Shown: positions 42,814-53,417 of the stretch, piece after piece
Layout of the letters: each line of letters starts with the position of its first letter
Position numbering within the stretch: position 1 is the stretch's first letter
Source: Enhygromyxa salina
Lineage (GTDB): Bacteria > Myxococcota_A > Polyangia > Nannocystales > Nannocystaceae
Assembly: GCF_000737335.2 (NCBI RefSeq)
Contig: NZ_JMCC02000059.1
Coordinates: 37,880-101,879 of the forward strand
Direction of reading: 5' to 3'
Length of the DNA: 64,000 nucleotides
Notes under the pieces: generated by a model
The model's database searches: none
The model's input: only the letters and a program-made list of their open reading frames with translations
Told to the model about the DNA's origin: nothing
Program-made: the position numbers and the translations under genes

Positions 42814-43581
42814 ATGACGACGACCCGCACGCACATCCCCACCAACGCGATCGACGACGAGACCTTGGCCGAGATGTACGGGCTGTACGGTCCAAACCAC
42901 CACGTCTCGCGCGGCGAGTTCTTCGAGCGCGTGCGCGGGCAATTCGACTACGTCGCGCTGTTTCGTCTGCGCCGCGGTCGGCGATTGATCGGCTTCACCG
43001 GCGTGCGGGCGCGGGTCCTGACCCTCGAGTCGGGCCAAGAGATCCCGACCGTCTACTCCGGCCTGTCGTTCATCCTTCCCGAGTTTCGCGGGGGGGCCCA
43101 GCTCGTGTACGTGCTCGCCTATCACGTGCTGCGCATGAAGCTTCGTCGGCCCCGCGCGACGGTGATCGTCTGGTCCGACAACATCAGCTACAAGCCCTAC
43201 GTGCTGACGGCGCGCCACATCCGACGCTTCTACCCGTCGCGCTTCGTCGACACGCCCGCGGACATGGTCGAGCTGCGCGATCAGCTAGGTGCGCGCTACT
43301 ACGGCGATCTCTACCAGCGCGAGACCGGCACGGTCCGCAAGCCTCAGGCCCGCCTCAAGGCCCACGTCGCGCCGATCGGCTCGCGCGAGCTCGCGGATCT
43401 AGACATCCAGTTCTACGCCGAGCACAACCCCGGCCACGCCCACGGCGATGGCTTACTGACCCTGATCCCCGCCGATCTGCGCAACGTGGTGGCCGGGCTC
43501 ACCTATGGGATCTTGCGACCGCGGCAGGCGTCGTCACGTCGTGCGCGCGCCAGCGCCCAGCTGCGAGCCAAGGGCGCCTGA
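42814..43581 (+). CDS. GNAT-like hypothetical protein
   Basis: A 255-residue cytoplasmic protein with the strand-helix rhythm of an acetyltransferase: FDYVALFRLRRGRRLIGFTG, then VYSGLSFILPEFRGGAQLVY followed by VLAYHVLRMKL, resembling the central V-shaped strands and the acetyl-CoA loop (RGGAQ rather than the usual Q/RxxGxG/A). ARHIRRFYPSRFVDTP fits the later helix. It ends by overlapping the start of the enolase-superfamily gene by one base (TGATG), so they probably act together. The substrate is not evident; the degenerate CoA loop leaves the assignment uncertain. Confidence 0.55.
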   Translation: MTTTRTHIPTNAIDDETLAEMYGLYGPNHHVSRGEFFERVRGQFDYVALFRLRRGRRLIGFTGVRARVLTLESGQEIPTVYSGLSFILPEFRGGAQLVYVLAYHVLRMKLRRPRATVIVWSDNISYKPYVLTARHIRRFYPSRFVDTPADMVELRDQLGARYYGDLYQRETGTVRKPQARLKAHVAPIGSRELADLDIQFYAEHNPGHAHGDGLLTLIPADLRNVVAGLTYGILRPRQASSRRARASAQLRAKGA

Positions 43582-44690
43582 TGAGCGTCACGATCGGACG
43601 ACTAAACGCAGGCGTGCTGCAGCTCCCGTTTCGCGAGCGCTTCGTTCATGCGCTCGCCAGCCGTGCGGCGATGGCCTCGGTCTGGTGCCGCATCGAGGAC
43701 GCCAACGGCGTCGGTGTTGGATGGGGCGAGGGCTGCCCGCGCAGCTATGTGACCGCCGAGCTGCTCGAGCCCTCGGCCGCGCAGCTGCGTAGCATGGCCG
43801 AACACCTGCGCGGCCACACGCTGCGCTCACTCGACGACATCACGGCGCTGCTCGACGAGCTGCTGCCAAGCGCGCCGTCGCTGCGCTGCGCGGTCGAGAT
43901 GGCGCTGCTCGATCTGCTTGGGCGCGCGCGTGGACGCAGCGTCGCCGAGCTGCTCGGCGCGAGCGCGAGTCGAGTCCGCTACTCGGCGGTCATCTCGGCC
44001 GAGCAGCCAGCCAAGGTCACCCAGCTCGCGCGTCGCGGTGTCGCGCTGTCGTTCGCGGACTACAAGCTCAAGGTCGACGCCGAGCTCGAGCAAAACCTCG
44101 CCCGACTCGACGCCTTGCGCGAGGTCATCGGTCCCGAGCCCAGCGTGCGCGTGGACGCCAACGCGGCCTGGTCGCTGACCGAGGCTCCGGCCCACATCGA
44201 GGCCCTGCACGCCCGCGGCGTCACGCTGTTCGAGCAGCCGCTGCCGGTCGTGGCTGGCATCCCCGGCCACCGTCAGCTGCGGGCCCGGATCCCCGCGGCC
44301 GCCAAACTCATGGTCGACGAGAGCATCGTCAGCTGGGCCGATCTCAACACGCTGCTCGACGCCCGCGTGGTCGACCGCTTGCTGCTCAAGGTCAGCAAGC
44401 AGGGTGGACCGCTGCGCTGCCTGGCGTTCGCCCGGCGGGCGGCTGCGGCCGGTGTGCCGTGTCACCTCGGCAACCACGTTGGCGAGAGCTCGCTGCTGTC
44501 GGCCGCGGGGCGCGTGGTCGCCGGGGCCCATGCGTTCGAGACGGTCGAGGGCTCGTTTGGGCCGCTGCTGCTCGCCGCCGACATCGTCGCGGAGCCGCTG
44601 TGCTTCGGCGCGGGCGGCTGGGCCCCCGTGCGCTATGCGTCGGCGCCGGGCTGGGGGCTCGACGTCATGCTCGACTGGGACAACTTGTGA
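43581..44690 (+). CDS. enolase-superfamily (muconate-lactonizing / dipeptide-epimerase type) enzyme
   Basis: A 369-residue cytoplasmic enzyme. The second lysine-motif KxK is DYKLKVD (Lys162, Lys164). The metal ligands follow in order: Asp192 in RVDANAAW, Glu218 in FEQPL and Asp246 in MVDES. The opposite catalytic Lys270 is in LLLKVSKQGG. This is the set of the muconate-lactonizing-enzyme subgroup, which includes dipeptide epimerases and o-succinylbenzoate synthase. MenC-type identity cannot be excluded, but no menaquinone genes lie nearby. The coupled GNAT-like gene suggests a small pathway on an amino acid or dipeptide derivative. Confidence 0.88.
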   Translation: MSVTIGRLNAGVLQLPFRERFVHALASRAAMASVWCRIEDANGVGVGWGEGCPRSYVTAELLEPSAAQLRSMAEHLRGHTLRSLDDITALLDELLPSAPSLRCAVEMALLDLLGRARGRSVAELLGASASRVRYSAVISAEQPAKVTQLARRGVALSFADYKLKVDAELEQNLARLDALREVIGPEPSVRVDANAAWSLTEAPAHIEALHARGVTLFEQPLPVVAGIPGHRQLRARIPAAAKLMVDESIVSWADLNTLLDARVVDRLLLKVSKQGGPLRCLAFARRAAAAGVPCHLGNHVGESSLLSAAGRVVAGAHAFETVEGSFGPLLLAADIVAEPLCFGAGGWAPVRYASAPGWGLDVMLDWDNL

Positions 44691-44823
44691 TGAAGATCGA
44701 ATGCACAACTGGCGAATCAGTCGAGATCCCGGGGAATCGCTGGTAGGGGCCAACTTGACCGACATGGCCAACTTGGAATTGCATCGAGCGCTCCTCGAGG
44801 AGCCGGTCCGACTTGCGGTGTGA
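44690..44823 (+). pseudogene. frameshifted start of a pentapeptide-repeat-like gene
   Basis: ATG 44690 gives MKIECTTGESVEIPGNRW and then TAG. Shifting one base continues GANLTDMANLELHRALLEEP to a TGA at 44823. The A(N/D)LxxA-like units of pentapeptide proteins are visible in the second part. One deletion near 44746 would explain it. Too short to be sure. Confidence 0.3.
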
Positions 44824-44964
44824 GCGTCTAGATATGGCGCGGCTCGCCGGTGCAACGGCGTACGGGTTGGCCGCCTGGCTTTGACCCCGTGGCGGCTGGA
44901 GTCTCGGTCACGTAGGACTTGAAGATCATCGCCCCTCTCGCCTGAACGGGCGGCGACGACGCCA

Positions 44965-44988
44965 CGGAGGTTTCCGCGGAAGCCTCCG
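44965..44988. repeat. 24-bp near-perfect palindrome
   Basis: CGGAGGTTTCCGCGGAAGCC followed by TCCG: outer arms CGGAGG/CCTCCG and inner TTCCGCGGAA, with one mismatched pair. It sits exactly where homology of the adjoining HNH-gene remnant ends. Confidence 0.6.
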
Positions 44989-45209
44989 CGTGCCGCCTTT
45001 AGCCCAATGCCGATCCGCCAGCTCAGCCAGTGCGCACATGAGAGGAACCCCGTGCCGCCCCAGGCTTCGTGGGCATCGAAGACCCGAAGCCGCGTGATGA
45101 GGGCATGCTCGGCGACATCGATCCGTGCAGCAAATGTAGCGATCTCATCGCCGATCGCCTGAAGCTGTTCCTGGCCCAACGATTCATACAATGTCACCGC
45201 ATCGGACAT
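44989..45209 (-). pseudogene. second N-terminal remnant of a DUF222/HNH-endonuclease-like gene
   Basis: The minus-strand frame from ATG 45209 reads MSDAVTLYESLGQEQLQAIG, DEIATFAARIDVAEHALITR, LRVFDAHEAWGGTGFLSCAH and WLSWRIGIGLKAAR, the standard N-terminus of myxobacterial HNH-endonuclease (DUF222-like) proteins. It stops matching at the palindrome 44965-44988, after which the frame is Arg-rich noise. The nuclease half is missing. Confidence 0.65.
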
Positions 45210-45283
45210 TCACACATTGTATATAACCCGACGTTCAGGTCAAGTACCAATGAGACTCTTCAGGCATTTGAGTGAAACCATCA

Positions 45284-45502
45284 TTAGCAGACCAGGTCTG
45301 GCAGCAAATCAAGTCCGCCGCGGTGGAAGAGGATCGTCCGTCGAAAACGCTCGCGGTTGCGGAAGCCTCTCGCGTCGTATTTGATCTCCTGGATCACCCC
45401 GTTGAGCCCCTCGGCCGTCGTGTTCGAGACGCCGAGGACGTGGGCCCGGATGATGCCGTAGAGCACCCTCGGCTTGCTGTAGGCGGCGGGGCTCGAACTC
45501 AA
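45284..45502 (-). pseudogene. C-terminal remnant of an ISL3-type transposase
   Basis: The minus frame reads SNTTAEGLNGVIQEIKYDAR, then GFRNRERFRRTILFHRGGLD and LLPDLVC, matching the end of ISL3-family DDE transposases ('SN..aEglN..i...KR.a.Gfr....fr..i.f..GgLdL.P'). The N-terminal and first catalytic parts are absent and no terminal repeats were found. Confidence 0.6.
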
Positions 45503-45528
45503 CTAGCGCGACCGATATACTCGGTCCG

Positions 45529-45735
45529 ATGCACAGGATCTCCACCCTCGCCACCTTCTCGTTCACCGTGCTCATCATGGGCAGCTCCGCGGTCGCCCTC
45601 GCCGACGAGCCGCCAGCGCGCGAGCACAACAAGAAATCTAGCGGCTGCTCGGTCGCGGCCGAGGACAACGCCGTGATCGGCCTCGCGGCGGGGGTGCTGT
45701 TGCTCTCGGGTGTGGCCCTGCGTCGGCGTTCATGA
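45529..45735 (+). CDS. tiny exported protein with a MYXO-CTERM-like sorting signal
   Basis: A 68-residue protein: N-terminal signal peptide (ISTLATFSFTVLIMGSSAVA-LA), a charged middle of about 20 residues (DEPPAREHNKKSSG), then GCSVAAEDNAVIGLAAG, a hydrophobic helix and an RRR end. Gly-Cys, then a membrane helix, then an Arg cluster is the MYXO-CTERM pattern, the presumed surface-sorting tail processed by myxosortase. What remains after sorting would be only some 15-20 residues, so this may be a degenerate or minimal member. ATG 45529 is the only start. Confidence 0.7.
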   Translation: MHRISTLATFSFTVLIMGSSAVALADEPPAREHNKKSSGCSVAAEDNAVIGLAAGVLLLSGVALRRRS

Positions 45736-45952
45736 GCGCGCGCCCGCGCGGACGCGCCCCTATAATGGTGCGCAAGCTGTTACCCCCGTCGAGCTGCTGT
45801 CGCGTCTCGAAGCAGAGGCCGCGCGCTCGGCGAACCTCTGGTGGACCGTCGGGTATCAGCGCGAACCATCCGTCTCGGGCGGGGAGCCAGCGCAGGAGCT
45901 TGCGCTTGTGCGCGGACAGAGCCCAGCACGAAGCCTCCGAGCCGCCACCCTC

Positions 45953-46531
45953 CTACCCGCCTTGGCCGTCGCCCTGCCGGGACCAGCGAGCGGTCGTCAC
46001 GGGTGGCGGTGCATGAGTGAGGTGGCGAAACGTGAGGCTGATCCGCGGGCCGGCGCCCGGCTCGGGCTTGATGCAGTGCTTGTGCGTGTGTTGCAGGTCA
46101 GCCGTCATGTAGAGCAGCGACCCCGCGGCCAGCGGCAGGTGGGTGTACTCGAAGTTGGGGTCAACACCTGCGCGCAGCCGCAGTGTCCGGGTCTCGCCCA
46201 GGCTGACAATGGCGATGCCGGTGTCGGGCGCCAGGATGGTCACGTCGTCCGTGTGCCAGCCGATGCTGTGCTCGCCCGTTGGGTAGTAGTTCATGAGGCA
46301 GTTGGTTGGCGTGAACCCAAACCGGGCCTCGACAGCGAGCGCGACGTCCCAGATGGCGGGCAGCCACGGTGCCTCGGGGTAGGAGGCGCCAGCGTAGTTG
46401 TAGGGGATGCCAAGGCTCGCCGTCTGGCGCGACCGCATCTGCTGCGTCCACGCCACCTCGTTTATCGCGGTGCGCAGCAGCTCGGCTGGGTCCGAAATGA
46501 AGTCGGGGATGTAGGTCCAACCTGTCGCCAC
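45953..46531 (-). CDS. AlkB-like 2-oxoglutarate/Fe(II) dioxygenase
   Basis: A 192-residue cytoplasmic enzyme of the AlkB DNA/RNA demethylase family. The iron ligands are His93 and Asp95 in GWHTDD and His152 in THKHCIK. The 2-oxoglutarate and substrate arginines are Arg163 and Arg169 in PRISLTFR. Upstream, NYYPTGEHSIGWHTDD is the family core and YNYAGASYPEAPWLP the nucleotide-recognition lid. AlkB removes alkyl damage oxidatively from bases. GTG 46531 is the start. The last ~20 residues are not conserved. It lies downstream of tex on the same strand, 156 bp away. Confidence 0.92.
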   Translation of the reverse strand: MATGWTYIPDFISDPAELLRTAINEVAWTQQMRSRQTASLGIPYNYAGASYPEAPWLPAIWDVALAVEARFGFTPTNCLMNYYPTGEHSIGWHTDDVTILAPDTGIAIVSLGETRTLRLRAGVDPNFEYTHLPLAAGSLLYMTADLQHTHKHCIKPEPGAGPRISLTFRHLTHAPPPVTTARWSRQGDGQGG

Positions 46532-46687
46532 GCGGATCGTCCGTCCTCAGTGCACGGACAAGCCATCCGCGTCGAGGTGTTCGTCTAGCAGATTATCGGA
46601 CGCGCAGCCCAGATTGCCGCGGGCCAACCACGCACGAGCGGCGAAGCTGATCGGCCCGCCGCGGTCCCGCTTGGGGACCCGGCAGTG

Positions 46688-49030
<2,343 letters not shown>

Positions 49031-49368
49031 GTCGGGACGGCGTGTCTACGGCCTGGATCCCGAGATTGCAAGCCCAACTTCGCGCAGAGATCTCGGCTGG
49101 ATCTTCCGCCGCCACGCGGCCCATGCACAGGCGAAAATGTTGGAGAGTCGCTGACCCCGACGGTCACACCCGGCGGTCACACCCGGCGTCACACCCGGCG
49201 TCACACCCAGCCAAAACCCGCCGCAAGAACCACCGCGATATCGACTATCGATTGATTGTGCACCTCCACTTTGGGCGGTCGCCGAGCGCCAAGCAACAAT
49301 CGAATCCGCGAACATCAATGTCATTGTGCGCTCCAACGCTTCGCTGCCCACGCCCAACCTGACAACCG
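49031..49368. other. intergenic region with a tandem repeat
   Basis: 338 bp between divergent genes. At 49162-49211 lie two exact 13-bp units GGTCACACCCGGC and two 12-bp units (GTCACACCCGGC, GTCACACCCAGC). To its right, CGATATCGACTATCGATTG (49231-49249) holds overlapping short palindromes and could be a promoter or operator for tex. Confidence 0.5.
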
Positions 49369-50050
49369 ATGCGCCGCTTTTATAGCTGGGCCCGAACCGA
49401 GCACTGCACCCCTGCGAGCTTCGAGCAGCCAACCTGCGAAGCGCAGCTGGTTCGGATCGTCTGTGAGGCACGCAGCGCCAACAAGCAAGTCGAGGTGATC
49501 GGCGCCCGGCATTCGTGGTCCGACATTGCGATGCCTTGCGAACGCGACTCCACCGATTGCATGCTCGTCAGCCTCGACGCCATGCAGGCGGTGCTCGAGG
49601 TCGACCCCGCGCGGGGCCGCGTGCGCGTGCAAGCGGGGATCCGGCTGCATCGCCTCAATGACGCCCTGGCCAAGCGCGGCTTGGCGCTGTCAATTGTCGG
49701 CTCGGTCGTCGAGCAGAGCCTCGCGGGCGTGCTGAGCACGGGCACCCATGGCTCCAGCCTGGTTCACGGCAACATCCCCAGCTTCGTCGTTGGGTTGCGG
49801 GTGATCACGGGCACCGGCGAGGTGCTCGAGATCCATGAGCACGATCCGCTGCTCGCCGCGGCTCGGGTTGGCCTGGGTGGACTTGGCATCATCACGCAGG
49901 TCAGCGGACATCCAGGCCATGTACCCAAGCGCGAAGGCGTTCGCGAACAAGCTGCGCGAGCTCGATCCCGACGGCGTGTTTCATGGCCGCTTGCTCGCGC
50001 GCGTGTTCCCGCGGGCGCCAGCCCGCGATCACGTCGCGCAGCAACCGTGA
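49369..50050 (+). pseudogene. FAD-linked sugar-lactone oxidase with its centre deleted
   Basis: The first ~185 codons are an intact FAD_binding_4 half of an aldonolactone-oxidase-type enzyme: VEVIGARHSWSDIAMPCERD, VRVQAGIRLHRLNDALAKRG, then SIVGSVVEQSLAGVLSTGTH with GSS, and RVGLGGLGIITQV. Beyond about 49905 that frame is noise, but the next frame gives MYPSAKAFANKLRELDPDGV then FHGRLLARVF, the normal last 30 residues of such enzymes. So some 200 middle residues, holding the substrate domain, are lost and the two ends are out of frame. It cannot be active. Confidence 0.75.
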
Positions 50051-50051
50051 G

Positions 50052-51893
50052 CTACGGGATGAAGATGATCTGGCACGAGTTCGGGCAGTCGTCGTCGTTC
50101 ACGTAGTTGCCGTCATCGCAGTCTTCCTCGCCCTGGACCACACCGTCGCCGCAGTACTCACCAAGCTTGCAGCCGGGCCCACACTCGCCGTAGCCGCCGT
50201 CGTTGACCCCGTCGTCGCACTGCTCACCCAGACCAACGATCCCGTCGCCGCAGATCGCCAGGCAGTTCGAGGGCGTGTTCGAGAAGCCGTCCAGCGTGAG
50301 GCGGAACGACGAGCCGTCCTGCTTGCGCTCGGCGTGGAACACGACGATCTCGTAGACGCCCCCGTCGGTCAGCCCGTAGGTGGCGGCCGCGGCGGGGTTG
50401 AGGGTCACGACGCCGCTCTCGGGGACGTGCACACCGCCAAGGTCCACGGCCAGCTTGTTGTTGACGAACACCCAGACGTCGTCGTCGCCCGTGAAGTCGA
50501 GCTGGGCGTTCGCGCCCGCGTCGTATTGGAACCAGTAGACGACCTCGGTCGTGAAGTGGAAGTTGTGGGTGCCGGCGCCGGGGACGATCTCGTCCTCCCA
50601 GGGCCAGTTGGGGTAGCCATAGGACGGCCCCACCCTGGCCTCGTAGCGCGGGTCGGGCAGCGCGCTTGGATGGTCGTCAATCGGAAAGAAGAAGGGCTGC
50701 CCGTCGTAGGTGACCTCGTCCGCGAAGCACCCAACGTTGGCGTCCCATGGGCAGGGCACGCAGCCCTGCATCAGGCACTCGGCCACGGTGTTGGCGGCCC
50801 ACATCGCGTTTTCGTACGCGGTCCACGGCTCGCCGTTGGGGCCCCAGCGGTTGACGAAGCCACCCGCGCCGTTGTCGAACAGCACGAGGTCGCCAATGAT
50901 CGTCGCGTTGTTGCCGTTGTCGGTGTACCACTCGGAGAAATTGGCGCTCTGACAGACCGGTGTGTTGCTGGGCACGGGCTTGCCCTGAGCGTTGAGCGTG
51001 GCCGCGACGCCGCCGGTCTGGAGGCCGTCGCACTGCACGGAGAAGTCCGAGTGGCTCGCGTTGAAGTCACGGAACACGGCGGGGACCCGCAGCACGCACT
51101 CCCCGTTGATCTGCTCGCACGAGTCTTCTTCTTCGCACTCGAACCCTTCCTCGACCGTGCACGTCGAGGAGCAGCCGTCGCCGTTGACGTTGTTGCCGTC
51201 GTCGCACTCCTCGTCGATGACCAGGCCATCGCCACACTCGGAGCTGCACCCTTCGTCGCCGGAGCAGTCGGGCTCGGCCTGACAGACCGAGGAGCAGCCG
51301 TCAAAGGGCAGCGTGTTGCCGTCGTCGCAGGCCTCGACCCCTTCCTTGATCCCGTCGCCGCAGGTCGTGGGCGTGCACATGCTGGGATCGTCCTCGCACT
51401 GCCACCCCTGCTCGATCTTGCAGTTCTCGGAGCAGCCATCGCCGTTCATGGTGTTGCCGTCGTCGCAGGGCTCTGGGGCGACGACGACGCCATCTCCACA
51501 CAGCGCGATCTGGTGGCAGGGCTCACCGGGAGGGCTGCACTGCCAGCCCGCGGCGACGCACAGGCAGTCCGCCGAGCAACCATCGCCATCTTGGGTGTTG
51601 CCGTCGTCGCAGGCCTCGTCCTGGGTCAGGACGCCGTCTCCACAATTTTTGGGCAGCGGCACGCCCTCCATGCAGGTCTCGTCATTGGGCATGTCGAGCT
51701 TGGGGCCCTCGTCGCCGTCGCCATCACCGTCGCCGTCGCCGTCGCCGGTCGAGTCGCCGGTCGAGTCGCCGGTCCCGAAGCTGGTGCTGAATTGACCCGG
51801 GTCCCCATTGTTGGTGCAGGCTGTGGCAACGAGCACGCTGCCTGCGACGAGTGCAGAGGGGACGAATGATCGTTGGACAATCCGGGACAGCAT
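50052..51893 (-). CDS. lipoprotein with DUF4215 Cys repeats and a fibro-slime domain
   Basis: A 613-residue exported protein from ATG 51893 (GGAG six bases upstream). The signal peptide ends in VATAC (lipobox) and a TGDSTGDGDGDGDGD linker follows. Then come four to five DUF4215-type units of the pattern CGDG...E.CDDGN....DGCS..C (for example EACDDGNTQDGDGCSADC), and a second set of two at the C-terminus (CGDGIVGLGEQCDDG, CGDGVVQGEEDCDDGN). In between lies a fibro-slime domain (TTEVVYWFQYDAGANAQLDF, DDDVWVFVNNKLAVDLGGVH). Such proteins act as surface adhesins or cellulose-binding scaffolds in other bacteria, which fits the glucanase genes downstream. Confidence 0.88.
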   Translation of the reverse strand: MLSRIVQRSFVPSALVAGSVLVATACTNNGDPGQFSTSFGTGDSTGDSTGDGDGDGDGDGDEGPKLDMPNDETCMEGVPLPKNCGDGVLTQDEACDDGNTQDGDGCSADCLCVAAGWQCSPPGEPCHQIALCGDGVVVAPEPCDDGNTMNGDGCSENCKIEQGWQCEDDPSMCTPTTCGDGIKEGVEACDDGNTLPFDGCSSVCQAEPDCSGDEGCSSECGDGLVIDEECDDGNNVNGDGCSSTCTVEEGFECEEEDSCEQINGECVLRVPAVFRDFNASHSDFSVQCDGLQTGGVAATLNAQGKPVPSNTPVCQSANFSEWYTDNGNNATIIGDLVLFDNGAGGFVNRWGPNGEPWTAYENAMWAANTVAECLMQGCVPCPWDANVGCFADEVTYDGQPFFFPIDDHPSALPDPRYEARVGPSYGYPNWPWEDEIVPGAGTHNFHFTTEVVYWFQYDAGANAQLDFTGDDDVWVFVNNKLAVDLGGVHVPESGVVTLNPAAAATYGLTDGGVYEIVVFHAERKQDGSSFRLTLDGFSNTPSNCLAICGDGIVGLGEQCDDGVNDGGYGECGPGCKLGEYCGDGVVQGEEDCDDGNYVNDDDCPNSCQIIFIP

Positions 51894-51942
51894 GGGGGCT
51901 CCGATCTCCGCGTTGAGCGCGGCACGCATCGTCGAGTGGTGG

Positions 51943-51976
51943 CCACTCGCCACGAGTGGATGATTTTTTTCGACCC
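51943..51976 (-). promoter_or_regulatory. A-rich ATCATCCA motif and inverted repeat upstream of the DUF4215 gene
   Basis: Minus strand: GGTCGAAAAAAATCATCCAC, running into a perfect inverted repeat CCACTCG-TGG-CGAGTGG (plus 51943-51959). It sits 50-80 bp before ATG 51893. Related motifs precede other genes of this locus. Confidence 0.45.
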
Positions 51977-52065
51977 AAGCGTGCCGGTCACGCAACGTGC
52001 GCAGGCGTTGCGCAGGTGTTGCGCAGCCTCGTTCGCAGGCAAACTGAGCGAGGATCGGGCCGGGT

Positions 52066-52086
52066 CACGAAAATTCATCCGAACCC
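52066..52086 (+). promoter_or_regulatory. TTCATCC motif upstream of the AmpG-like gene
   Basis: CACGAAAATTCATCCGAACC starts 47 bp before the start at 52113. It shares AAAA-TTCATCC with the other copies but diverges after CC. Confidence 0.3.
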
Positions 52087-52112
52087 CGCCGCCAACACCC
52101 ACACCTGCCTAA

Positions 52113-53417
52113 ATGGCCGACCCCGCCTCGCGCCCGCGCCATCCGCTCGCCTGGGTGCCGACCGCCTACCTCGCCGAAGGCATCCCCTTCGCCATGGTCA
52201 TCTGGGTCGCGGGGACCCTGTTCAAGGATCTTGGCCACTCCGACGGGGCGATCACGGTCGCGCTCGCGAGCATCGGCCTGGCGTGGTCGCTCAAACCATT
52301 TTGGGCGGCGTTCTTGGACATGTTCCGAACCAAGCGCTTCTTCGTGCTCACGATGGAGCTGTTGATGGCGGTGCTGCTTGGCCTGTTCGCCCTCGCGCTG
52401 CCGCTGCCAAACTACTTTCAGGTTGTCATTGCGATCTTGTGGGTGCTCGCGTTCGCCTCGGCAACGCAGGATATCTGCGTTGACGGTATCTATATTACGT
52501 CGCTCGATCCGGCCAACCAGGCCAAGTACATCGGCGTGCAGGGAATGGCCTGGAACGTGGGCCGCATCTTCGCAACCGCCGGCGTCGTCTGGATCGCTGG
52601 CACCCTGCAAGAACAAGCCAGCTACGCCCCCAAGACCGCGTGGGCGGTGGCCATGGGTCTCAGCGGCGCGACGATGGCCGCGCTCGCGCTCTACCACTTC
52701 GTGATGCTGCCACCCGGCTCGAAGACGACGAGCGCCCAATCCACCGAAGAGGTCGTGTCTACCTTCAAGGACACGGTCCGGGACTTCTTCCGCAAGGACA
52801 AGATCTGGGGGATGTTGGCGTTCGTGTTCTTGTTTCGCAGCGCCGAGGGGCTGCTGCTGATCGAGGCTCCCCTGTTCATCCAGGCCCCGCTCGAAGAGGG
52901 CGGCCTGGGCCTGACGCTCGTCCAAAAAGGCCTCATCGATGGCACGATCAGCACCGCGGTCAGCATCGTGGGCGGCCTGCTTGGCGGCGTGTTCGTGTCG
53001 CGCTACGGGCTCGCGCGCAGCTTGTTCTTCCTGGCCCTGTGCCTGAACGTCCCCAACCTCTGCTACGTGTACCTGAGCTGGGCGGGCGGCCCCGAGGCCC
53101 CGTTGTCGATGCAGACAATCGCGATCTTGATCACGATCGAGAAGTTCGGCTACAGCTTTGGGTTCGTGGGCAACATGCTGTACATGATGCAGCAGATCAG
53201 CCCGGGTCGTTATCACATGACGCACTACGCGTTTTGCACGGCGCTGATGAACCTGGTCCTGATCCCAACCCAGATGGCGAGCGGGCCGCTCGCGGACTGG
53301 ATGGGCTACCGCAGCTACTTCATATTCGTCGTCGTCGCCACGATCCCCTCGCTGGTGGCGGCGAAGCTCGCACCGTTTCCCCGAGACCAAGCCACATCCA
53401 AGCAAGAACCACCATGA
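52113..53417 (+). CDS. AmpG-like MFS transporter
   Basis: A 434-residue inner-membrane protein with about twelve hydrophobic helices in two halves, of the AmpG-like MFS group: VPTAYLAEGIPFAMVIWVAG at the start, DLGHSDGAITVALASIGLAW, and FASATQDICVDGIYITSLDP, a motif well kept in AmpG-type permeases. The second half begins near FLFRSAEGLLLIEAPLFIQA. AmpG imports muropeptides, but its stop overlaps the GH1 beta-glucosidase start (ATGA), so uptake of cello- or other beta-glucosides is the better guess. Substrate not provable from sequence. Confidence 0.85.
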   Translation: MADPASRPRHPLAWVPTAYLAEGIPFAMVIWVAGTLFKDLGHSDGAITVALASIGLAWSLKPFWAAFLDMFRTKRFFVLTMELLMAVLLGLFALALPLPNYFQVVIAILWVLAFASATQDICVDGIYITSLDPANQAKYIGVQGMAWNVGRIFATAGVVWIAGTLQEQASYAPKTAWAVAMGLSGATMAALALYHFVMLPPGSKTTSAQSTEEVVSTFKDTVRDFFRKDKIWGMLAFVFLFRSAEGLLLIEAPLFIQAPLEEGGLGLTLVQKGLIDGTISTAVSIVGGLLGGVFVSRYGLARSLFFLALCLNVPNLCYVYLSWAGGPEAPLSMQTIAILITIEKFGYSFGFVGNMLYMMQQISPGRYHMTHYAFCTALMNLVLIPTQMASGPLADWMGYRSYFIFVVVATIPSLVAAKLAPFPRDQATSKQEPP

